Origin: Carallia brachiata
Taxonomy: Eukaryota > Streptophyta > Magnoliopsida > Malpighiales > Rhizophoraceae
NCBI GenBank assembly: GCA_021464245.1
Contig: JADCRB010000018.1
Span: 3,210,015-3,274,014, forward strand
Direction of reading: 5' to 3'
DNA length: 64,000 nucleotides
The notes beneath the pieces are model-generated. The model had not been told where the DNA came from. It did not search any database and was given only the letters and a program-made list of their open reading frames with translations. The translations under genes and the position numbers were made by a program. Below, piece after piece: positions 23,014 through 34,759 of this stretch (its first letter is position 1; the number at the start of each line of letters is the position of its first letter).

Positions 23014-24853
23014 TGTTTAACAATTATTTATTTTATTTTATTCAAAACATTAAAATTTAATATATTAATATTTTCTCAAATAAATAACCTAATGGCTGCT
23101 AACCAAAGGATGGGAGAGGTGGGGTTGAAATCTCAGCTCTTTAGCTCCCCTCCAACATTTATGATAAAAACAAAAAATCATAGAGTACCCCAAAAAATTA
23201 TAGACAAAAAAAAAAAAAAACTCATGCAAATTTTATCACATGGCTGAAGAAAACAAATAAATAATTAAAATAATTTTCATGTGTAACTCAATGCTACATC
23301 TCAATCTCATAACAAAAGAAATGACAAAAAAAAAACAAAGAAAGGAATCGTTTACTCAATTGGAATGAAGTCTTGTATCAGATTCATTGGAAGTTTTTCA
23401 TCCCATCCTTTGGCGGTTCTTCTTCACGATATTGGAAGTTTACATGTGGGAAGCTAACAAATTGAATGCAAGCATGGGCTAAGAGAAAGGAACTCACATC
23501 CTCCTGCTGAAGAGCATTTTTAGATGGAGATGCGAATGAAGTTGTTTTCTTTCGTTGTCATGATCTTCTAGTTTAAATAGTATTGACAGTATGTCAGTAA
23601 GTGTGAGGTCGAGAATTCGAACTCTCAATCTTCTCAATTGTCTCCCCTCCCCCAATCAATTGGTTTAGATTTAAGAAAATTCAAAAAAAAATTATTTTCT
23701 TTTGTTACTAGTTCTATCTTTTAATTTTTTGTTTTCAGTACAACCCAAAAAAAAAAAAAAAAGCTAAATATGTGTCACAACAATTCAAAAGCATCTTCTC
23801 TTAAGCGTGCCTAATTTACTGTGTTAAAAATTAAATATTATGAATTACAAATCTTGTAAATACCTATACTATATCCTCGGAAATTTTGATTTGTTTAACA
23901 TTGCTAACTAAAATCGTGGCCTAAGAGAGTTTTCACCATTCGAAGTTATGATCTATACGTGATATAGCGGAATAAAGACATCATTTATTAGGGATATTAA
24001 TATTTTTAATATTAAATCTTTAAATTTATTTATATTTGATTCCTCAATTTTTTTGATATTTTATTTGAATTCTAAACTTTTTAACTTCATATTACATCAG
24101 TCCTTTAAGTTACAAAAAATGGTTAATCAATTAATAAATAAGTTTAATTTAGTAAAAATCATTTAAAAAAAGTTAAATACATGAATTAAATATTTTTTTC
24201 ATCAACAAAATATACACATTAAATTTTTTTTAATCAACAAATATATAAATTAAATATGTAATATGTATATTTTTGATAGAAAAGACATTCAATTCATATT
24301 TAATTTTTTAAATAATTTTTTGTAAAGTTAAGATATTTTTTAATAGATTGATCACTTTTGGTAAATAGAAAGACTGATTTAGTAGCAAATCAAAAAGTTT
24401 AGAACTCAAATGAAATATCAAAAAGGTTTAAAACTCAAACGTAAAAAAGTTAAAGGTTTAGGATTAAAAATATTGATATCTCTCATTTATGTAAATTGAT
24501 TACAAATGAGTGAGAGAATTACATCAAAATTATCATCATTTTATAAAAAATTTTTAATTTGACTTGCCCTTTCAAGTGACTCAAATTAACTCTATATCAT
24601 CTGTAAAAAAAAATTAAAAATTTAATGAGACTGATTGAAATAAAAAAAATTTATTACATAGAATTATATTGTATAATTAATGTGTGCATTATATTCAATA
24701 AAAAGTAAGGTAGTTGAAAGAACTCTTTGTATACAATAACTTGTGTTATATAAAAGACACGTAATTAATTTAATAATTTATTAATTTTTTTATTTTTAAA
24801 ATTTGATATATTTTTATAATTTAATAATTTAAATTTTATGTGTTAATTATGTA

Positions 24854-24901
<48 letters not shown>

Positions 24902-25540
24902 TTATTATTACTACTACTACTACTACTACTACTACGTGTTATTTAACTTTTTCTGCTTTTTCTTTCCTGTTTTAGCGGCATAGTTTCTAGCCTCTAGTAC
25001 TTATAAATTAGACCAGATCCACTAACTTAACTGCAAGAAAGGACTGATTATGATTGTTTCCTCTTACTGACACCAGAGTTGCTTAACGGAGGTGTTGTTT
25101 ATTTTCTTTATTTTTTTTAAATGTTATTCATTCGTAATTTAGTATTATATAATTTTTATTATTTTTAAATTTTAAATAAATGTCAATAATTATTTAATAT
25201 AAAATTATAAGTAAATAATATTTATAAAAAATTTTAGGTTTAATTAAGGAAAAATAGGTCTCAACAGAATCCAGAACAAATAAAATTAAGGAAATTTTAG
25301 TTTTTTTAATAGATTTTACTAAATAAACAATCTGTGTCATATAAAATATGTAATTAACTTAATAATTTATTTATTTTTATTTTTAAAAAAAATTAATATA
25401 TTTTTACAGTCTAATATTACAAATCTTTGTACATCAACTGTACGTTTATTATTATATATTCACATAGTTTTTCCTTTTTTCTTATTAGTGGATTATCTCA
25501 CAAGTAGCAAAATGGCTAACGACTATCTGGAGAAAAGAGA
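23014..25540. other. AT-rich spacer with simple repeats
   Basis: No supported gene. Holds simple repeats (listed separately) and two related AT-rich segments near 24734-24836 and 25328-25428 that share a TGTGTxATATAAAA...GTAATTAA core, suggesting copies of a short dispersed repeat. A stretch near 23590-23650 has a GAATTCGAACTC motif like a Pol III B box, without a matching A box. Confidence 0.6.
24854..24935. repeat. Compound microsatellite (ATT)n-(ACT)n
   Basis: About 19 ATT units (24854-24910) run directly into about 9 ACT/CTA units (24908-24935). Seen directly. Confidence 0.95.
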
Positions 25541-26829
25541 CTAGGAAGCTACAGCTACAGCTACAGGAGTATGCTGAGGAGGTCCGTGCAAGAAACTTGG
25601 TGGAGATCCATTAGTGGGGTCAGTTGGATGTTGGCTCTCTTCATTTTCATTTTCTTCTGCATCCTCAGCATCCCAAAGAAATCTAGCATATGAAGTTATA
25701 TAAGATAGAGCTGCCACTCAAAAGTTTAACCAATTAGATCACACTTAAAATATAAATACCCTAAATTGTAACACATATTTGCTATCTATGAAAATTTATA
25801 ATTAAATGTAAGTACAGTGCAGTTCGAATACAAAATCTTTATTTATAAAAACTCTCATACTATGTTAAAAAATTATTCAATCTAAAACTTAAGTTATTAA
25901 ATGAGGCTTGGATTACGTAATACACTTTAATATAGATGGAAAGAGTTTGATAAATCACAAGCACATGAAGCCTTACCTATCATCTGGGGCAGTTTTTACC
26001 GCTCGAAGAAAGTTTTTCCGAGCTCTGAGAACATCTTTCTGAGTTTCCCTTATCAGATCAGCATAGAGTGACAATATGTTTCCATCATTTGGATTAGCTA
26101 AAATTGCTCTTCCACAAATTTCGTCTGCTTTATAAATATCTCCTTGAATCCAAGTCAACAAAAAATGAAAAATAAAAGAAAGAAAGACCAATTAGCTATA
26201 ATTAAAAAAAAAAAAAACTAATGAAACAAGTTCTAAACCATACAGGATTGGTGACAAATGAGCCTGTGGTTAATCAACTTAATTTCACTCCCTTGTATCA
26301 GAAAGTATTCAAAATCAGTGAATAAAGAAATTGGGACTGAAATGTTCTTGATCAGTTGGTATCTTTTACCTCTTTCAGGAACCTGGCATAGTTGCCAAGC
26401 AAAGGTGCATTTTCAGGATTTGCTTGAATCATATTCTGGTAATAAACATTAATCATATCACTGCCACAAAGCCCTGATCTACATATTTCTCCACCCTCCA
26501 CCACCCTGCTCATCATTATTCACTACTTTTTTTTTTTTCCAAACCTAGAACTTGAAAAGATTATTTGGATTCCTGAACTGGGTTCCGCTTCCTTTCTTGA
26601 CCATCACCCTCTTTCTTGGATTGCTGCTTGTTGCTGTGAGGTAGTGCTAGACGTCTGCTCTTTTTGGTGACTTTATTTGCAGGTTCGTCAATGGGAGATG
26701 GTGCAGAATGAAGCAGCTAGACAAGGAGATTGATTTTGCCCTTTTGTGGAACTGAAACTCTGGCTCTTTTGAAGAAGAGTCCTCGCAGTTAGGCAGCCAT
26801 GGACTGAAGATTCGTGTTAAGGACCTCAT
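25541..26829 (-). pseudogene. Disrupted tetratricopeptide (TPR)-like protein gene
   Basis: Minus-strand fragments match a plant TPR-like family of roughly 300 aa. Start ATG at 26829: MRSLTRIFSPWLPNCEDSSS, then EPEFQF and a KRAKSISL segment. A second segment (about 26505-26370) gives VYYQNMIQANPENAPLL and GNYARFLKE before a GT donor. The next exon (26142-25977) gives [25 protein letters not shown] and [11 protein letters not shown]. The last exon (25710-25541) gives SYARFLWDAEDAEENENEES and a tail ending VAVAVAS at TAG. The joins fail by one base: both exon junctions into 26142 and within 25710 need a 1-bp change, and the first segment has a frameshift in a five-A run and unclear frames around a 12-A run. 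Either a decaying gene or one with several indel errors. The closest Arabidopsis type I recall is At1g80130. Confidence 0.7.
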
Positions 26830-29097
26830 GCTATTGGTCAAAAAACATAACTTCCGTGTATGGTTGTATGAGTTTTGTGCATATCACTAGTTCTTCTTTT
26901 CTTTTTTCTTTTTTTTACTAACATTAAAAATTTAGTAGTTAATCACTCGACAGTTAGCGGAAAAAGAGTTCCAATCTATAAATATAACAAATGAATCAAA
27001 AAATATCGTAGGAAACAAGTTACTCTATAATTTTCACTTAATATGTATATTTTGAAAAAATTAGAAGTTCAAAGTCACAAAAATTTTGTACCAGCCGAAT
27101 TAACCCCGCTACGTGTGCATATCACAGGTTAATTATATGGAAGAGCTTTATTTAATAGGTCATAGGAAATTGAAGCCATCAAACTGTTTTTGGGTATTTG
27201 TATTCTAGGAACCGACCCACAGAAGTCTAAAGTTGAAGGGTTTGTGGTTGGGTTAGTCCAACTAAACTATCGCATTGAAAATTTCAATTATGTTAAATTT
27301 AAAATTGAAATCCAATCCAAATTTCTAGTTATGATTTTTTAAAACTAAAATCCCAAACCGACCAAAAAAAAAAAAAGGTTTACCTCTATTTATTATAAAA
27401 TTTAATTCAGTTACTGAAAATTTTATTTTGTGGGTTAATCAAATTGTTCATTGTTTTTTTAACACCCGTATTCTGAAGAAGTTTGCACAAAATCATATCA
27501 CATGATCAAATCTCAGCCTTGGCTAAATCATCAAAACAGAAATTTCAGCCATTGATTGTCACTTCCTGGTGAAATGACGCAGATAATTGAACACTAACGT
27601 GTTTTGTCATGTGCTGGCGCAATACTACAACCCCACAAGCGAAGCCAAGCACAGTTCACTTCAGCCTATTGTCCTCTCAGGCATGGACAACTGAACACAA
27701 GTCACTGAAAGGTGTGGCCCGCGAGCCAAGCCTCCCGTCGTCCTACCTTGGCGGTTGGCACTCTGCCATTGCCCAAAAAAATGGCTCGAGATTGGAAGAA
27801 CTTGCGAGAAAGAGAACCATCAAAAAGTGTACTGCAGATACAAGTGCCATCTAAGGAAAGAAAGTGTCCTCCAAATACAAGTGTCATATCAAATTAACAA
27901 ACAAGTGATGAGAGTTGTTTGAATAATTAAATTTATCAAAAACAAAAAAATTGATAAAATATCAAATATTATTAAATAAAATTACGTAATCACTGTTTAT
28001 ATTGATACGTAGTCTTATAGCCTTATTCCTAAGAAAACGGTTATTTTACAGTCATGGTACAATCAAATATCTTGATTATTTCTCTCCAATCCAATGAGCC
28101 ACCGGGATATTTTCTTGTGCTAACATATATGGTGCTATCAATGCATTTGCTTGATAGGCGCAACATTGACTAGTAACTCAGGACCAGGTGACACCACAAA
28201 ACCCCCAAAAAAGAAAATTCTTTGGTGTTATGTCACAAAAAAAAGATGTTAGAAGGACTAAAAATAAAAACTTAATACAGCCAGGTTGAACTTCCTAACT
28301 TTGACGGAAATCAGGAATACACACAGATGCTTAGGAGAGAAGGATTGAGATCCTTCATGCTATAGATAACATAATTTATCATGAATAACAGCATTTGGGC
28401 CGTTGATTTTGAAAATAAAGGTTGAGATCGTCCCATGGAAGGCTTAAACGAGTTCCTTATTTTGTTGAACTTTTTCATAAGTAATTCGTCTCAACCTTCA
28501 TGGTCCAAATGCAGTTAACATAAGAAGGTACTGTTATAAATTTTGACCTTAGAGTGAAGAAGGGAAAGGTTTCAGTAGACTCGGATTGTCAAACACGTAA
28601 AAGTTGACAACTAACTTTGCAGTAACCGCTCTCTTTGGTCAGGGGCAGATGTGGGAGTTCAAATCCACACCCTCATCCCCCTCCCCTATACGCGTAAACA
28701 CTCCAAAAAGAGAGAGAGAGAGATAGAGAGAGAACAAAACAAACAAACAAACAAAAAAAACTGATTTTGCGGCTATCAGCATCATAAAAGGTAACACCAT
28801 GAAATCTGGACCAACTAGTGTGCAATTGCAACAATAGAAACCTTTGATGATGGACAATGCAGAACTTTGACTGCAACTTTTAGTGGATGCTCGTAGAGCC
28901 GCAAAGAGTAGAAAGGGAAATGGATAGCAAGAGAAAGAGGCAGATAGTTTCTTAATTTGAGCTAACTGACAGTGAAAGAGATGGAAACAAAGCTACGGCA
29001 ACCGCCGATATAGAAAATGCTTACATTTTGCCATGTATAATCTAATTACTTATCCCAATTGATTGTGTACGCATATCCAAGTCAAACGCCTACTATA
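26830..29097. other. Spacer without a supported gene
   Basis: Moderately AT-rich. A short ORF near 27609-27854 has no family signature. A GA-rich tract lies at about 28709-28733. It probably includes the promoter of the TPR-like gene and the 3' UTR of the small membrane-protein gene. Confidence 0.55.
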
Positions 29098-31755
29098 TTA
29101 TCTTCTAGATCGTGATCCTTTGTTTGGCCTGCCACGACCGCTATTCCTCCCATCCCATGCAGAAGACCAGAAAAACAGAGACATCCAAAAAAGAACGGCC
29201 ATGAAGATCTGAACTCGGTCCTGAAATCTAGAGATAGATGAAACAACACCTGCACCAGCATAAGGATCATAAAGACCAGAAAAGAGCGAGTTAGCAGAAC
29301 AATATCAAGTTGAAACAGTCGTAAACGTCTTCTCAAAAGTCAAAAGAGGTGGACAAACAGGAAAATTTTACTAATGTAAACTATTGCTAACACAGCCAAT
29401 TGAAAGACACTTTCAACAAGATTAAGCATTAGCGAGTTAGTTTGTTAATACTGGTACAAACGACATCTTATACATTATTCACCCAATGAACCACTCTTAT
29501 TCAGAGAAAGACAACAGAAAATAATCAGCTGATCTTATGAATGATTAAACATGACATCCCGCAAATGAAAATATAATGTGATCAAGCAGATTCCCTGAGT
29601 TTCAGTAATTATTTTTGCACAGGGAGATATGTTTGATGTCACAAAATGAAGGAAAGCGCATGCCTATAACTTGCTGTATAATTTAGTATTGGTTGTAACC
29701 ACCATCAACCATAAACTATTTGGCATTTTCATATTGACTACTACAGCATTTAAAGTGCAAAATTTATATGCCTAGACCCTCTAGGCACTCACCATCTCAC
29801 CACCAAGGGCATTGTTCTACCTCTACAAGCTACTCAAAGGCAACTTGGAAGGGGTGGTATCTAGCAGCATGCAGAGCAGAGAATCTTCGTGAGGCATAAA
29901 TTGCCATGGAACACAGCGTGGGAGTTCTAGACACTATTATACAATATTTTCATCAACTCAGATCAAAACAATTAAATCAAACATATCATATGATTAAAGT
30001 TAGAAGAATTGCAAAAAGTTCACTATTCCAGTTTCCTAATAATATGCCAACAGCCACCACAAAAAAATTTGGAGGCAGGCTCTAGGCTAAGCCTAAGGTC
30101 CCCTAAGGTCCCCATTAGATGGGAAGACCTCAAAAGAAAGGTGTGACAACTACAAAGGTGTGAGCAAGAGGTTTCCACGGATTTCATGGTTTCATATAAA
30201 GGCTTAAGGGCAGGAACAAAATAAGCATGTGAGATTCTTCCTTTTCCCCCTCCCCATGCCCAGTTCGCCCCAACCACCAATCTCATCCACTCTTCTCCCC
30301 TCGATACAGGGCAGGGTTGGGGCACCTCTCTCCTCTCTCTCCAACTAATGGCAAACGCAAATGCATGAGCATAACGAGTTCAGAAGCTTTTGGTCTATCC
30401 ATTCTTATCTCTCTTTTGACATTTGCCTTTTGGGTAACCTATTAATAGCTTGCGAATGACTCATAAGATGTACAAATAATAAACAACATGAAATGCAACA
30501 AGTTCATTTGCAATTAACCATCAACAGCAAAAAATTATTCAATTCACCTATTATATGTGAACCATTAGAACGACACTGCTTGTTTCTATGTCTCATTCAG
30601 ACAAGGTCATCCTAAGATACTACCCAAGAATCAAGGATTATTTGGCTCCTCATACAAAGGACAAAGCAATCGTTTCTGACAACTCCTACAAACATAGAGC
30701 CACTCAAATCATCTCAATTAAACTCCTAAAGAGATTCTCGAAGGCCTTCGTGGGTCCTGCTAATACCTAGCAAAACTAGCTTGGGGACACCAATGTTTAT
30801 AATATTTGCTTATGAAAGTATTTTGATATGGATCTTAGGAGAACCACACCCTAAACGCTAGCGAGCAATGCAATTCCGTTGTCACCATCCCCTCGGCTTT
30901 GCACTCGGATTTAGTCTTGGACAAACACTACAATTGTGATATCACCATCCACGTGCCACACGATAACTGGCAGGCTAATAAATGGCTCTAATAGCAATTG
31001 ATATGAATTGTAGGAGAACCACACCTAAAGAGGTGGGAGTGCCCAAGTGCATATAAGTCCAACAAAGAACCTTATATTTCTGACGTGGGGTTGCAATTAA
31101 GATCGCAACATATTTCACCAATGCAATGCAATGCTGCAAAACCCATGCTTGCATTAAAACCAGACCATTCATAAGCTAATCCCACATTTATACAAGACTA
31201 TCCCACCACAGAATTCAGCGAATAGCACTATCCTAACTTCCAAACACAAACCCTTCAAAGAAATTGTATTTCAATTTCAACTGCAACAACTAACAAATAA
31301 TATTTTTTTTTTCGAACAATTAATATTCAGAAAATTATGAGGAATAGCTCAGGTACTCAAATCGTCTTCCAGGCTGAAAGGTCTCAACTTTGAAGCCCAG
31401 TCGGAGCCAATTAATAAAAAAATATTTAGAAAATTATCATGAACTCACAAAATCCGCAGAATCAAAGCCTAAATTAAAAAAAAAAACCAAAAGAGTAAAA
31501 TAAGATTAAAATTATGAAAAAAAACAAGCTCGCACCTTTGGGAAATGGGTTCTTGTTGGAAGGCGGGTCGGACTGTGGGGGCGGTTGAGGAGGCAAAGCG
31601 GCGGCGGGCCGCAATCGGCGGAGCAATGGAGTGGGGGCGGCGCGGGGCGGCGGGAGGAACGGACGGTGCAGATTAGTCGAGGAAGAGAGAGAAGAATCTC
31701 TACCGTTGATTATTGTTATTGGAAATGCTGTGGTTGATGGAGAGTAAATAGCCAT
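29098..31755 (-). CDS. Small plastid-targeted single-span membrane protein, uncharacterised
   Basis: A two-exon gene. Exon 1 (31755-31536) starts at ATG MAIYSPSTTAFPITI and encodes 73 residues rich in Ser, Pro, Arg and Ala with few acidic residues, the composition of a chloroplast transit peptide. It ends AAAG before GTGCGAG. Exon 2 (29249-29098) follows a GGTGCAG acceptor and joins in phase: GVVSSISRFQDRVQIF, then a hydrophobic segment at residues 88-105 (IFMAVLFWMSLFFWSSAW) and a basic Arg/Gly tail ending GSRSRR. Total 123 aa. The intron is about 2.3 kb. Predicted: transit peptide, one transmembrane helix, short positive tail, thus a plastid membrane location is likely. I do not recognise a named family. 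An alternative acceptor seven bases before FQDRV gives another frame, but it does not preserve the membrane segment. Confidence 0.7.
29250..31535 (-). other. Intron of the small membrane-protein gene
   Basis: 2.3 kb between GTGCGAG (donor, weak) and GGTGCAG (acceptor). No coding exon recognised inside; the frame at 30023-30325 has no family signature. Confidence 0.6.
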
Positions 31756-33962
31756 TTGGGCCAAAGTGGAACTCAGATTTTTAATTTTTTTTTCATATTT
31801 ATTATTTATAGAATAAATTGGCTATTGTAGTTGTGGAGTGCATGAATTAATGGACCAGGGCTTTGAGTTTAGTGGACTGGGTTGGGCTAAGAAGAAAAAA
31901 TCCATAATTATAAGAAACCGTGAAGTTATAAAACACTGTCAATTTAACGAGTTTAATTGATTATACTTTTAAATTAAAATAATATTTGATTTGATATTTT
32001 GTCTTTTAATATAAGTATTTAATGGCTGTAACATAAGTATTGTATGCTCGCGTTTGAGACACGTCAAATTGATCGTATTTGTGGAATAAATTTTTGGAAC
32101 AGTAAAGTTAGAAAAATGCATACTGTAGATTATATTCAAAATTTTTATCGAAAAAATTCCAAATTTAACGACAAATAGTGTGGTAATATATACAAGTTTA
32201 TTGTATCAAAATAAAATTAGGGCTCGTTAGTTTGGTAGGAAAAAAGAAAAAATCAGATGCACAAGGTGCTTTCAAAGGATGGGACTTTAATTTACCATAA
32301 CTCACACCTTAAGTTATTATTATTATTATTATTTGACGACTTAAGTTGGGGAAGAGGAATTTAGCTATGAGTGAGTTCTAGAGTTCATTTCACCTTGGTT
32401 TGTGATATATTAATATCCTTTGACAAATCTATGTAAACAGACATTTTTATATCCATAGCTCCCTTCAAGTATGTCTTTTAGTCCATCGGAATTAATTCCA
32501 CATTTCCTTTTAATATATGTTAAATGAGCTGTTCCATGCATTTTTTTTCAGAAAAAAATTCAGTAATTTCACTTAATTAATTTTGAAGTAACAACAAAAT
32601 TATATGAATTGTTAGATAATTAAAACCATTAAAATAAAAAAACACATAAACTATTATATGTGTTAAATTAGACTATATAACTACTTAATTAAAGTTATAT
32701 AATATTTTTTTTCAATCAAGAGATTTATTAGATTATAAGCTATTAAATAAATAATTTTTATTATTTTTATAAATTTTATATCTTTCTTAAGATTAAAATT
32801 CAAAACATCGAAAACATAAGTTTTGGACTACTCTGAGAGATGAGTTTTTTACCTCTAATATAACGGCTAGAACACTTTGTTAAGAGTTAAGATAGAAAAT
32901 ATTTTATCTTCTAAGATTCATCTTCTTTCAACAAGGTATGGAATCATTAAAATTTAAACATCCGTCGTTATGCTCGGACTACTCCATAAATTCTCTTAGT
33001 GTAAAATTGCAACAAAATTCAAATCACATTCTTATGAAAATATGAATGTAAAATTGCAACATAAAATCTCATGTACCAAATTGTTGGATGCCTGGTTAGA
33101 GGATGCAGACTACAGTTTCAGAATATAATTCCATCTTAATTATCTATTTACTTGTGCTCCTTTTAAATCAACTGCATAGCAGCAAGTTGCCACATATCTA
33201 ACAAAAATTATACGTAGTCCTTAACAGACTTCAACCATCAAGGCATCAAGTTTTAAACATTCAACCTTAAAACCAATCCAAATCTCCATACCAAGAGTGA
33301 GCAAAAGTGAGGAAAATCCAAGAAGCAGCTTACTTCTTGGGTATAACTCATGTTTTTGCCAATGGAAGCAAACATACAAGCCTATGAATGAATTTGTTGC
33401 TTTTGAGGTTTTTGGGATAGGAATCATATCAATAATGCTCTTCCAAAAGAATTATTTTTTTTAAAATTTTAATAACAAGTTGCCATTGTCTGGGAACTAT
33501 GAACCATCAACTGATCAACAAGTACTGCAGTGTATTTTCACCAAAAAAAAAAAAAAAAGAGTAATACAGTAGAGTTTTATCTTTCAATTTTTGCTTTGGT
33601 TGCATTTATTTTATGGGAACATGCACACATCTTATTTTATGCAAGAGTGACAGAGATAAGTCTTTTCATATTAGATGTTTGCATGCAACAAGCCTGCAGG
33701 AATAATATTAATACATACATATATATATATATATATATAGCAGAAAAACCCAAACAAAAAAAGAAAAAGAAAAAAGGGGCATTCTTTACAACTAATGATT
33801 GACCTCTCATGCTGGTATGATTATTCAGAAATCAGAAGCCCAAGAGCAACATTTGGAGAGGAGAAAGAGAGAAATTAAGAAGAATGAGAAGTTTCACCTA
33901 TAGCTCTAGTACTAGAATACTGATATCTATATAGGGGAATATGTAGGCATGTGCTGCAGATT
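31756..33962. other. Promoter and spacer region, AT-rich
   Basis: Upstream region of the small membrane-protein gene and downstream region of the EPFL gene. No gene supported. A (TTA)5-type run is near 32316-32331. Confidence 0.6.
33719..33739. repeat. (AT)n microsatellite
   Basis: Alternating AT run of about 21 bases downstream of the EPFL gene. Confidence 0.9.
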
Positions 33963-34575
33963 TCAAGGATGAAATAGCTTATCTCCACATCTGCATTTCC
34001 AATAAAGAAGATAATAGCTATGATCATCATCATCTCCATGGGAAGATGATGCTTTGTAACTGAAACCCTTCTTTTGGTGGGGAGGAACAACCAAAGTAGC
34101 CAGGCAAGGCCTGCAATTCAAGCACTTGTTTACACAACCTGGAGGCCTTGAACCCAACACCATCTTCTTCTGCTGCTGCAATGTTCTACTCTCACTGTTG
34201 CTTGCAAATGGAGAGCCATGAACTGGCAATTTAATTTATGCAAAAAAAAAAGAAAAAAAGAGAGAGAGAAGATCAAAAGAATCAAGTTTTTGTGTGACAA
34301 TGCAAATCTAAAAGAACCAAAAAGCAAACATAAGATAAATACGCGGGAAGTACATTGAAAAGACCTCAAAGTATTACAACTAAAGAGATGATATCCACTT
34401 TGGGTAAATTTTTTCTCATCTGGAGCAGAAAGCTTGTAGTTGTGAGATAAAAAAAAAAAAAAAACATGTTGGGGTTCATTTCACCTGATTTTGGAGGTAG
34501 AAATGTGAGATGAAATATGAAAACAATAGTCACTGCAACTTTCAGACCAATTGTGTAGTTCCTTGAAGGAGCCAT
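33963..34575 (-). CDS. EPFL8: EPIDERMAL PATTERNING FACTOR-like secreted peptide (EPFL7/EPFL8 type)
   Basis: Precursor of a secreted cysteine-rich signalling peptide; family members act through ERECTA-type receptor kinases in patterning. Exon 1 (34575-34485) encodes MAPSRNYTIGLKVAVTIVFI and a further hydrophobic run, a clear signal peptide, and ends at a TCAG/GTGAAATG donor. Exon 2 (34222-33963) follows a TTGCCAG acceptor and joins in phase. The mature part starts around MVLGSRPPGC and has six cysteines at about residues 60, 64, 67, 70, 107 and 109, ending WKCRCGDKLFHP. GSRPP near the start and WKCRCG near the end are family hallmarks; SYYLL before the last pair fits EPFL7/8. Total 116 aa, intron 262 bp. 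EPFL7 versus EPFL8 is not resolved; EPFL8 is favoured partly because a TPR-like gene lies nearby, as I recall for At1g80130/At1g80133. Confidence 0.88.
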
Positions 34576-34675
34576 CAGCACCTGATTATCAGCACTTACA
34601 CAACTGTAGTTGGGAAGCCTGCTACAGAAGTATGTTACAGTGAAGAGATAGATATAGCAAATAAATGGATGCTGA

Positions 34676-34718
34676 TGAGAGAGAGAGAGAGAGTGTGAGA
34701 GAAAGGGAGAGAGAGATG
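34676..34718. repeat. GA-rich tract in the 5' region of the EPFL gene
   Basis: GAGAGA runs broken by TGT and AAG, 100-145 bp upstream of the start codon. Such tracts are common in plant 5' UTRs and can be bound by BBR/BPC factors; function here is inference. Confidence 0.7.
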
Positions 34719-34759
34719 GAAAACAGCAATTTTCTTCTCAAAGAAAGAGGAGCCGATGG

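Noticed and set aside
22790..23020. 76-aa plus-strand ORF with a signal-like start
   Set aside because: It lies within the LTR and reads through a T-rich tract; chance frame.
30023..30325. 100-aa minus-strand ORF in the intron of the small membrane-protein gene
   Set aside because: The two flanking exons join in phase without it and it has no family signature.
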